A stretch of 64,000 nt of DNA from Anaeromyxobacter soli (GTDB taxonomy: Bacteria; Myxococcota; Myxococcia; Myxococcales; Anaeromyxobacteraceae): contig NZ_JAKZLF010000014.1 in assembly GCF_022808855.1 (NCBI RefSeq), forward strand, positions 1-64,000. Direction: 5' to 3'. Numbering within the stretch: the first letter of the stretch is position 1; every line of letters begins with the position of its first letter. The notes beneath the pieces were generated by a model that saw nothing but the letters and a program-made list of their open reading frames with translations, was not told the origin of the DNA and ran no database searches. Of this stretch, positions 16,436-23,498 are shown piece after piece. The position numbers were made by a program, and so were the translations under genes.

Positions 16436-18904
16436 TCACCCCGCTCGCCGGCGCGTCGGAGCGTGGAGGGACGGTCCGGCCCGCAGCGGACCCGCCCGCG
16501 AGTCGGACGCGCGCGGCTCGATTTCGAGCACCTCGGCGAGGGGACGGCGGAGCGCCCGCGCGGCGGGGGGTGGCGCGACGGCGAGGCGGAACAGCATCGG
16601 CTCTCCCCGGCCCGAGGCCTCCGGGAAGACCGAGGCGAGGCGACCCCGCAGCGCGCGCAGCGTGGCGACCTCCGGCGGCGCGAGGCCCTCGCCGTCGCCG
16701 AGCTCGAGCCGCGCGAAGAGGTACGTGAGCGGCGTCATGGGCTGGAACGCGAGCCCGAGGGCAGTCGCCTGGAGCCACACGCGCTGCATGGCGCGGCCGC
16801 CCGCGAAGTAGGCCTCGCGCGTGCGGCCCGCCACGGACACGAGCCCCGCGGCGCTCGCCGCCGCCATGGCCTTCGCCGCCGGCTTCTCGAGCGCGCGCCC
16901 CCCGCCGAGCCGGCCGACGAGCTCCATGGCGGGCCAGGAGGACATCACGCGGAGACCGGCCAGGTCCGCGCCGGAGAGCTCGAGCGTGGCGACGTCCAGC
17001 CCGTCGCCCCTGCGCACCTCGTCGGCGCTCCAGCGCAGCTCGCCCATCATCTCGCGGTGCATGGTGCGGGAGAGGAAGCGGAGCCGGTCCCCGCGCCCCA
17101 GCACCTCGCCGAGCTCGCTGAGCCGCTCCGAGTCCTCGACGAGGTGCAGCGCCGCGCCGGAGACGTCCGCCGCGGCGCGGAGGAGCAGGTCGCGCGCCTC
17201 CCGGGCGAGCGGCGCGCGCGGGCCGAGCTTCCGGTTCGTGGCGCGGTCCGGGATCGCCGCCGCGAGGGAGAGGACGCTCGCCGGGGCCGGCGCGCGCGAG
17301 GCCGCGAAGCGGAGGTCGCACACGAGCGCGGGCTCGCGCGGATCCGGGGCGAGGTCGACCGCCATGTCGAGCCCCATCGCCGCCGAGGCGAGCGCGATGT
17401 TCTCCACGGCGGCGCCGAAGGCGAGCCAGCTCGCGAGGTCGCGGTAATCGAGGAAGGACCGGGAGCGGGCGGCGTCGTGGAGGAGGCGGAGGCGCTTGCC
17501 GTCCCACGAGAACCGCCACGGCTGGCAGTTCCCGCCCGAGGGCGCGAGCGTGGCGAGCTCCACGAGCGCCCGGATTCGCTGCGTGTCGAGCGCCGCGCCC
17601 GCCCGGACCGCCGCCGGGGCGACGGCCGCGGCCGGGGGCGCCGCACGCGCCTCCTCGAGCGTCGCGGCCGGAGCGGGCACAGGCTCCGCCAGGAGGGGCT
17701 GCACCGCCCCCGCCCCGTCGCGCACGAGCTCGCCGAGGTCCACGTAGAACCGCCCCGACGACCTGAGCTCGCCGAGCGCGATCCGGCGGGCGGTGTCGGT
17801 GACGACCGCCGCGCCGAGCGACACGGCCGAGGCGAGCTGCGGCCAGGTCTTGAGCGTCGCCTTCACCTCGACGAGCGAGGCCGCGAGGCGCGGCGAGATG
17901 GACCGCTCGCCGAGGATGCGGAGCACGATCGGCACCTTCTCGGAGGTGTCGAGCCCGCGGAGCTCCTCGGCGTCGAGCGCGCCGACGAGGCCGTGGAGGA
18001 TGGGACGCTCGGGCTCGAGGTCGAAGCGCTCGACGTCGAGGAGGCCGCGGTCGCTCGTCTCCATGAGCACGGGGATGCGCAGCGCCCGCGCCGCCTCCCG
18101 GACCCGCACCTTCACGTAGAGGTCGTCGCACTCCTCCACGAGGAGGTCGAGCGGACGCCCGTCGGGCCGGAGGAACCGGTCCATGTTCGCATCGGTGATC
18201 CCGTCCAGGAACGGCCACACGCGCAGGTACGGGTCGAGCTCGGCGATGGCGCGCGCGGTGAGGACCGCCTTCGGGACCCCGAGCTCGTGGACGCCCGCGC
18301 GCAGCCGGTTCAAGTTCGAGAGGCTGAGCCGGTCGTGGTCCGCGAGGTAGAGCTCCCCGCCGACCTGCTCCATGGCGAGGGCGATGGCGCTCGCGCTCCC
18401 CACCGACAGGCCGACGACCCCGAGCCGGACCGCGCGGAGCCGCTCCTGCTCCTCGGAGGAGATCTTGTTCCGGTTCCGGCTCGAGCGTAGCTCCCGGAAC
18501 TCGGGCTCCGGGAGCACACGCACCACCCGCCTGGACCACGGGTAGAGGAACCAGGTGCCGTGGTACGCGAGCGGCAGCCCCTGGAGATGGGCGCCCATCC
18601 GCTCGGAGAGCGCCTCCGGCCCGAGCTCGAGCGCCGGCTCGCGCGTCTCGAGGAGCTCGACGAGCTGCTCGCGGAGGGTGTCGTGGACCGTGAGGCCTTC
18701 CTCCACCACGCGCGCGGCGAGCCGCAGGCGCGCCGCCGGATCGCCGGCGGGGAACGCCTCCGGCCGCCAGGAGTCCGCCTCGGCGCCCGGGCGCAGGACC
18801 TCGTCCGGCTCGGGCGGCGGGCCTCCGGCGGCGGGCGCGGGGGGCGGGCGTCCTCGCAGTGAATGCACGCGGTCCAGAAGCTCGAACTGATGGTGGCTGG
18901 GCAT
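16436..18904 (-). CDS. ThiF/E1-like adenylation domain fused to nitroreductase (Rv1355c-like)
   Basis: 822-residue bifunctional protein. Residues about 155-390 form a ThiF/MoeB/E1-type nucleotide-binding domain: LGVVGLSVGS, LADHDRLSLSNLNR, VEECDDLYVKV. Residues about 455-800 form an FMN nitroreductase-like domain with ATLAPSGGNCQPW and a final ALGLAFQPMTP segment. The architecture matches what I know as the Rv1355c family of mycobacteria and actinomycetes. I see no CXXC zinc site or obvious catalytic Cys of classical E1s. GGGAGG lies 8 bases before the ATG at 18904. It faces the regulator at 19000 divergently. Function is unknown; activation and redox modification of a carboxylate substrate is a guess. 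Confidence 0.8.
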   Translation of the reverse strand: MPSHHQFELLDRVHSLRGRPPPAPAAGGPPPEPDEVLRPGAEADSWRPEAFPAGDPAARLRLAARVVEEGLTVHDTLREQLVELLETREPALELGPEALSERMGAHLQGLPLAYHGTWFLYPWSRRVVRVLPEPEFRELRSSRNRNKISSEEQERLRAVRLGVVGLSVGSASAIALAMEQVGGELYLADHDRLSLSNLNRLRAGVHELGVPKAVLTARAIAELDPYLRVWPFLDGITDANMDRFLRPDGRPLDLLVEECDDLYVKVRVREAARALRIPVLMETSDRGLLDVERFDLEPERPILHGLVGALDAEELRGLDTSEKVPIVLRILGERSISPRLAASLVEVKATLKTWPQLASAVSLGAAVVTDTARRIALGELRSSGRFYVDLGELVRDGAGAVQPLLAEPVPAPAATLEEARAAPPAAAVAPAAVRAGAALDTQRIRALVELATLAPSGGNCQPWRFSWDGKRLRLLHDAARSRSFLDYRDLASWLAFGAAVENIALASAAMGLDMAVDLAPDPREPALVCDLRFAASRAPAPASVLSLAAAIPDRATNRKLGPRAPLAREARDLLLRAAADVSGAALHLVEDSERLSELGEVLGRGDRLRFLSRTMHREMMGELRWSADEVRRGDGLDVATLELSGADLAGLRVMSSWPAMELVGRLGGGRALEKPAAKAMAAASAAGLVSVAGRTREAYFAGGRAMQRVWLQATALGLAFQPMTPLTYLFARLELGDGEGLAPPEVATLRALRGRLASVFPEASGRGEPMLFRLAVAPPPAARALRRPLAEVLEIEPRASDSRAGPLRAGPSLHAPTRRRAG

Positions 18905-18999
18905 GCGCTGTGCCTCCCGTTGGGTGTGCGAGCCAGTGTACGGCCGCGGCAGACGATTGGACGCCGTCACCGGGGACGGGACGTGGTAGACGAGGCGCG

Positions 19000-19725
19000 A
19001 TGTGCGCGATCCGCAGGGATCTTCCCGACGCGTTCGACGACGTGCTCCTGCTCGTAGCCCCCGACGATGCGCACCGCCGCATGATCCGCGAGCGGCTCGC
19101 AGAGGTCAGGGGGAGCCCGCGACCGGGCCAGCCCGGCGCTCACCCGCGGTTCAAGCTCCTCACGGCCTCGAGCGGCGCCGAGTCGCTGAAGCGCGCTGCC
19201 GGGGCCACCATCGCCATGGTGAACCTCGAGCTGCCCAAGGGACCGGGGCTCGAGACGATCCGCGAGCTGCGCGAATCCCACGAGCGCCTCGCGATCCTGG
19301 CGTACGCGACGGCGGCGGGGGCCTCGGATGCCATGGCCGCCGTGATGGCGGGCGCGGACTTCTTCTTCGACTGCCACGACGAGTCGAGCGCCGCGCTCGG
19401 CCACGCCGTGGATCTCGCGGTCGAGCGCCGGCGGCTCACGCACACGATCGAGCAGAACGAGGCGGACGTGGAGGAGGCGCGTGGCAGGCTGGCGCAGCTC
19501 GCGGGGGAGCTCGTCGGCACGATGCCCGGGCTGTGGCCGCTCCGCTCGCGCGAGGACGTCCTGCCGTTCCGCGAGGCCGCGCGCCGCTATCTGCTCGCCG
19601 CGACCCGCTTCTTCGCCCGCGACCCCCGCGGCCTCGCGAAGGCGCTCGGGGTCTCCTACTTCTCGCTGCGCCGCCTCCTCGCGCGGTACGACGTCCCGTT
19701 CCCCGCCGCGCGGTCCCGCAAGTAA
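19000..19725 (+). CDS. Atypical response regulator: degenerate receiver plus Fis-like HTH
   Basis: 241-residue predicted DNA-binding regulator. Residues about 10-130 have the receiver-fold pattern (DDVLLLVAPDD, then MVNLELPKGPGLETI, then AAVMAGADFFF), but the phospho-acceptor Asp position is Asn75 and the conserved Lys near the end of the domain is missing. A short coiled coil (about 145-170) leads to a C-terminal helix-turn-helix (LAKALGVSYFSLRRLLARYDV). It is divergent from the ThiF-nitroreductase gene with 95 bases between starts, so it may control that gene. Because it lacks the Asp it probably does not take phosphate from the nearby orphan kinase. Confidence 0.75.
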   Translation: MCAIRRDLPDAFDDVLLLVAPDDAHRRMIRERLAEVRGSPRPGQPGAHPRFKLLTASSGAESLKRAAGATIAMVNLELPKGPGLETIRELRESHERLAILAYATAAGASDAMAAVMAGADFFFDCHDESSAALGHAVDLAVERRRLTHTIEQNEADVEEARGRLAQLAGELVGTMPGLWPLRSREDVLPFREAARRYLLAATRFFARDPRGLAKALGVSYFSLRRLLARYDVPFPAARSRK

Positions 19726-19785
19726 CGTACACGCACGGTCTGGTGAAGCCGCACGCTGAGTGGTAGTGTGGGATCGTGCCGTTCT

Positions 19786-19812
19786 CGCAACCCATGTTGC
19801 GGTTTCCGCAAC
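19786..19812. promoter_or_regulatory. Overlapping GTTGC/GCAAC inverted repeats upstream of the XRE gene
   Basis: CGCAAC-ccat-GTTGCG (19786-19801) overlaps GTTGCGG-ttt-CCGCAAC (19796-19812). Both are perfect inverted repeats and share the central GTTGCG half-site, giving three half-sites in 27 bases. They end 20 bases before the ATG at 19832, a position expected for autoregulation by the small XRE protein. Confidence 0.6.
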
Positions 19813-19831
19813 TTCAACTCAGGAGCTCCTC

Positions 19832-20038
19832 ATGCCGCGTCTCGCCGACAAGTTCGCCCTGAACCTCAAGAGCGAACGTCTCCGCCGCAAGCTCTCGCAG
19901 GAGGCCCTGGCCGGGAAGGCGCGGCTCTCGGTGTCCTACATCTCGATGCTCGAGCGCGGGCAGCGGACGCCGCCGCTCGAGACGCTCGAGAGCCTCGCCA
20001 AGGCCCTGGCCGTCTCGCCGACGTCGCTGCTCGAGTAG
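19832..20038 (+). CDS. Small XRE-family helix-turn-helix regulator
   Basis: 68-residue protein that is essentially one Cro/C1-type HTH domain: LKSERLRRKLSQEALAGKA, then VSYISMLERGQRTPPLETL, then LAKALAVSPTSLLE. AGGAG stands 7 bases before the ATG at 19832. The overlapping inverted repeats just upstream suggest that it represses its own gene. It converges with the STAS gene of the partner-switch cassette, with only 32 bases between the stops. Targets beyond itself are unknown. Confidence 0.88.
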   Translation: MPRLADKFALNLKSERLRRKLSQEALAGKARLSVSYISMLERGQRTPPLETLESLAKALAVSPTSLLE

Positions 20039-20062
20039 TCGACCGCTCGCGCGCGGGCGGCG

Positions 20063-20080
20063 CGACCGCTTCAGCGGTCG
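20063..20080. terminator. Short hairpin between convergent genes
   Basis: CGACCGC (20063-20069) and GCGGTCG (20074-20080) flank a TTCA loop. The hairpin overlaps the stop codon of the leftward STAS gene and lies 25 bases past the XRE stop. No T-run. Confidence 0.35.
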
Positions 20081-20412
20081 ACGCGCATCACGAACTCGGG
20101 GAAGAGGGCCGTGAGCGAGCTCGCGAGCTTCTTCTGCCACGGGACCGCGGCGCTCCCGAAGAGCGTGACCTGACAGCGCTTCTCGCGCGCGAGCAGCAGC
20201 ACGTCTGCGAGCGCGCGGATGCCGGAGCTGTTCAGGAACACCACCTGCGAGAGATCGAGGGAGATCGCGGGGAGCTTCGTGAGCGAGGCGACGATGGGCT
20301 CGAACGCCCGCGCGTAGGCCTCGGGCGACTCGAGGCGCATCACCCCGCGCAAGAGCCAGGTCCCGGGCGACTGCCCCGCGTCCACCGAGTAGTCCGGGCG
20401 TGGCGCCTTCAT
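20071..20412 (-). CDS. STAS-domain anti-sigma-factor-antagonist-like protein
   Basis: 113-residue STAS protein, last gene of the four-gene cassette. The strand SLDLSQVVFLNSSGIRALAD carries the Ser62-Ser63 pair at the place where SpoIIAA-type antagonists are phosphorylated. The ATG overlaps the stop of the HATPase gene (ATGA). In partner-switching systems such a protein is phosphorylated by the HATPase kinase and dephosphorylated by the SpoIIE-type phosphatase; both partners are encoded upstream in the same operon. Its output target is not in the window: no sigma factor or diguanylate cyclase gene is adjacent. Confidence 0.85.
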   Translation of the reverse strand: MKAPRPDYSVDAGQSPGTWLLRGVMRLESPEAYARAFEPIVASLTKLPAISLDLSQVVFLNSSGIRALADVLLLAREKRCQVTLFGSAAVPWQKKLASSLTALFPEFVMRVDR

Positions 20413-20948
20413 CGCTGCTCCACCTCCGCCGCGCTCATGGCCACCCGCAGGCAGACCGTGGCTTTCCCTCCGGCGTCGGCGGGCTCCACGGTGGCCCCGA
20501 CGGTCGCCCGGTAGTCTCGCGCGAGCAGCGCGAGGCCGAGGCCCCGCCGGTCCTGCAGCCGCTGCCGGAACACGGCGGTCGCGTCGTCGTGCGCGAGCAC
20601 CGGGAGCAGCTCCTTCAGGCTCGCGACGTGCTTGTCGCTCGCCTCGTTCCGGATCTCGAGCAGCACGACCTCGCCGTGATTGCGGATCGAGGCGCGCGCC
20701 GGCGTCCGCGCGTCGGCGCTGAACTTGGCGGCGTTCTCGACGAGCTCGTTCATGACGGTCGAGAGGACGCTGCGTGCCGTCTCGCGCCGCTCGAACCCGT
20801 ACACCATGTAGTCGGCCATGAAGTCGGCGATCATGCCGCATCGTCTCCACTCGGTCACCAGGTCTATCGGCACCACCTCCATCTCGATGGCGCTGAGCGG
20901 CTGGGCGGGGGCCTCGTGGAACGCGCCGAGGACGGTGAGGTTGCTCAT
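20409..20948 (-). CDS. HATPase-domain switch kinase (anti-sigma/SiaB-like)
   Basis: 179-residue GHKL ATPase without a sensor domain. The N-box is STVMNELVENAAKFS (Glu68, Asn72) and the G-box is DRRGLGLALLA. The first ~45 residues are a small extra domain. ATG 20948 has GGAGAC upstream, and the start and stop overlap both neighbours by four bases. By analogy with SpoIIAB/RsbW or with SiaB of the SiaABC pathway it would phosphorylate the STAS protein encoded immediately downstream. Which subfamily it belongs to cannot be fixed by eye. Confidence 0.8.
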   Translation of the reverse strand: MSNLTVLGAFHEAPAQPLSAIEMEVVPIDLVTEWRRCGMIADFMADYMVYGFERRETARSVLSTVMNELVENAAKFSADARTPARASIRNHGEVVLLEIRNEASDKHVASLKELLPVLAHDDATAVFRQRLQDRRGLGLALLARDYRATVGATVEPADAGGKATVCLRVAMSAAEVEQR

Positions 20949-21601
20949 CGCTCGTCTCCCAGCCACGGGCCGAGCGCGTGCTCGCCCGGAATGCGCAGGT
21001 CGCGGAAGGCGGCCGGTACGTCGAGGTGCGGGATGACGAGGTAGCTGTCCATCGGGTTCCGCTCCGACCGGTAGTGTTCGTGGACCTTGTAGTGGGGAAA
21101 CGGCTTCAGGTGTCGCGTGCGGATCCCGTGCCGCTCGACCAGGCGCTTCATCGATCGCACGACGCAGAAGGTGACGAGCGGCGGTCGCGGGGCGTCGAGC
21201 TCTACGAACGCCCGCGCGTGGGCGAACGCGATGAACAGCGGGCCGAGCCCCGAGTTGAGCAGCCGCGGGGCGATGACGAGCTTCGTCAGCTCGCGCCGCT
21301 CGGCGGGCTCGTACTCTCCGTCCACGCCCGCCTCGCGCAGCCGGGCGCGGACCTCGTCGTCGTCCACCAGCCCGAAGCGCTCGACGTAGGTGTTCCGCAC
21401 GTACAGCCCGGACACGGCCGCGAGCTCGTCGCGGACGAACCCCATCAGGAAGCGGTGCGGCCAGGGCTCGATCTTCCGGTCGAGGTCGTAGGTGTCGCTC
21501 GAGAACACCACGCCGTAGCGGCGGTGGTACACCTCGCCCACGAGCTGCCTGCAGCGCAGCACGTCGGCGGAGCGCGCGGCGATCTCGAGCCTCAGCTTCA
21601 C
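20945..21601 (-). CDS. GNAT-fold N-acyl amino acid / autoinducer synthase-like protein
   Basis: 218-residue protein with an acyltransferase-like layout: LRCRQLVGEVYHRRYGVVF near the N-terminus, a strand GFVRDELAAVSGLYVR, and ELTKLVIAPRLLNSG in the acyl-CoA/ACP-binding region, followed by FVVRSM-like and HLKPFPHYKVHEHY segments. This resembles FeeM/LuxI-type synthases and the exosortase-associated acyltransferases, which make N-acyl signals or lipids. The GTG start overlaps the stop of the SpoIIE gene (GTGA) and its own stop overlaps the kinase start. Placement inside a partner-switch operon is unusual. The enzymatic role is inferred. Confidence 0.6.
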   Translation of the reverse strand: MKLRLEIAARSADVLRCRQLVGEVYHRRYGVVFSSDTYDLDRKIEPWPHRFLMGFVRDELAAVSGLYVRNTYVERFGLVDDDEVRARLREAGVDGEYEPAERRELTKLVIAPRLLNSGLGPLFIAFAHARAFVELDAPRPPLVTFCVVRSMKRLVERHGIRTRHLKPFPHYKVHEHYRSERNPMDSYLVIPHLDVPAAFRDLRIPGEHALGPWLGDER

Positions 21602-22992
21602 GCCAGCGCTCCCTCGGGGCGCGCGCGCAGCATGAAGAACGCCACGTCGTCGGCGTAGCGCCGGCCCGTGAAGTCGTCGAGCTGCTCCACCAGCCGCCGG
21701 CGAATCTCGGACAGCGGCTCGGCGCCGCACGCGGACAAGAGCTCGCCCACGCGCTCGGCGCCGAACAGCCCGAGCTCGTGCCGGCCGAGGCGCGGCGCCT
21801 CGAACACCCCGTCGGTGGCGACGAACACCAGGTCTCCCGGCCTGAGCTCGAGGGTGGCGTCGCCGATGGTCTCGAGGGCCAGGTCCGGCGTGAAGCCGAC
21901 GCCCAGCGGGAAGTGCTCGAGGGCGAGCGTCTGCACCTCGCGCGAGCGGGCGCGGTAAACGAGCAGGTCCGCGTGACACCCGCTCACCACGAGCCGCCCG
22001 TCCCGGTCGTCGCGCCGCATCGCCACGATCGTCATGTAGCGGCGGTCCTCGAGCTGGGCGAGGTTCCGCCACAGCACCCGGTTCACGAGCTGGTTCAGCT
22101 CGCGGGGGGTGATCTCGGGGCGGGCCTCGATGATCGACGAGAGCGCGCTGTGGGCCATGAGCGCGAGCAGCCCCGCGTGGAAGCCGTGGCCGACGACGTC
22201 CGCCGCGAAGAACCACTCGCTGCTCCCCGTCTTGAAGTGCTGCAGGTAGTCCCCGCCGACCGAGTCGGCCTGCCGCATGTGGCAGGCGAACTCCAGGCGA
22301 TCGAGCCGGGCGTCCGTGGGCGCGAGCCGCGCCTGGAGGGTGCGCGCGATCTCGAGCTGGGCGGCGAGGCGCGCCTGGCGCTTCGTGACCATCTCGAGCA
22401 GCGCCGCGGGCGCGCTGATCGAGATCGCGAAGATCACCAGGAACGCCAGGGTGAACCCGACCGGCGCGAGCGCCTCCCGCTCGCGCAGGAAGACGAAGTC
22501 GAGGTTGTGGACCGAGAAGAGGATGCAGGAGAGCGCGAGCGCGCGCCCCTGCGCGTGGAGCGTGGACCAGCGGTCGCGGAAGACCTTGAAGCCGACCGCC
22601 ACGGTGGGCGCGGCGACCGCGAGCGCTGTGGGCGCCGAGACGAGGACGAACGATCCTCCCGCCGCCGCGACGAGGGCCGAGGCGGCGAGTCCCGCCGCCA
22701 GCAGCAGGACGAGCCTGCGCCACGGCACCGTCACCTCGGCCACCGCGGCGAGGAGCTGGGCGAACGCCGCGTTGTTGATGAAGACCGAGGCGAAGCCGAT
22801 GGTGACGATGAGGTGGTTGTGGGTGAGCGCGCTCTGGAGCAGCGCCGACAGGATGACCGTCGCCCACGCGACGAAGAGCATCCGGAACAGCGCGTCGCGC
22901 GTGCTCCGCCACAGCGCCGCCGCGAACACGGCGTTGAGGAGGGCCGCTCCCGCCAGGAGGACGAGGAGGTTCTGCACGACTTCGGAGCGCAT
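21598..22992 (-). CDS. Membrane SpoIIE-type PP2C phosphatase
   Basis: 464-residue first gene of the cassette. Residues 1-210 contain about seven hydrophobic helices (a 7TM/MASE-like sensor). A short linker coiled coil (KRQARLAAQLEIARTLQARL) joins a PP2C/SpoIIE domain with metal-binding motifs SVGGDYLQ, ADVVGHGFHAGLLALM, VATDGVFEA and YADDVAFFML. It would dephosphorylate the STAS protein in response to a membrane signal. No receiver or HAMP domain is present. Confidence 0.88.
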   Translation of the reverse strand: MRSEVVQNLLVLLAGAALLNAVFAAALWRSTRDALFRMLFVAWATVILSALLQSALTHNHLIVTIGFASVFINNAAFAQLLAAVAEVTVPWRRLVLLLAAGLAASALVAAAGGSFVLVSAPTALAVAAPTVAVGFKVFRDRWSTLHAQGRALALSCILFSVHNLDFVFLREREALAPVGFTLAFLVIFAISISAPAALLEMVTKRQARLAAQLEIARTLQARLAPTDARLDRLEFACHMRQADSVGGDYLQHFKTGSSEWFFAADVVGHGFHAGLLALMAHSALSSIIEARPEITPRELNQLVNRVLWRNLAQLEDRRYMTIVAMRRDDRDGRLVVSGCHADLLVYRARSREVQTLALEHFPLGVGFTPDLALETIGDATLELRPGDLVFVATDGVFEAPRLGRHELGLFGAERVGELLSACGAEPLSEIRRRLVEQLDDFTGRRYADDVAFFMLRARPEGALA

Positions 22993-23498
22993 TCCGGACT
23001 CGCGCAGTATGCCTCACCGACGGCGAACGCGGCAGGGGCTCACACCGGCTCTCGCCGGGCCCGGCGGCGAGGCAGGCGGGCCGACCGCCGCGCGGCGGTC
23101 GCCACGCAGGCTCGGCAGGTTCCGGTCGCACGCGGCAGGGAGGCGTCGACTCGTGGTCCGCGTGCGCAGCGCGCTCGCGGCAGCTCGCGCGATCCGCCGC
23201 GAGGGACGCCGCACCAACGGTCAAGGCCGGGAGGAGCCCACGCGTGCGACTCGCGCCGGGCAGAGCACGGCCTCACGCTCGTGCGTCTTCCACCAGGCTG
23301 CGCGCCGATCGCAGTCGCCCGAAAAGACTCACACTCGTCGTCAACGCCTGATCGCCTGTCTCGTGCGGTGAAGTTTCGCGCCCTGACGAACGAACCCTCG
23401 CGGGCTGATCCCGAATTCGGGTGAGGCGCTCTCCGGCAGAGTGGTCTGTCATCCGACCCCACTACAGCCATCCGAGCAGGCGCATGGAGGGGTACACG
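22993..23498. other. 506-bp intergenic region with three palindromes
   Basis: No convincing gene. Three perfect palindromes are present: CGCCGGGCCCGGCG (23053-23066), GACCGCCGCGCGGCGGTC (23083-23100) and CCCGAATTCGGG (23410-23421). The first two lie 60-110 bases upstream of the SpoIIE-type gene; the last lies 78 bases before the protease start. The region must hold the divergent promoters of both transcription units. Confidence 0.5.
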
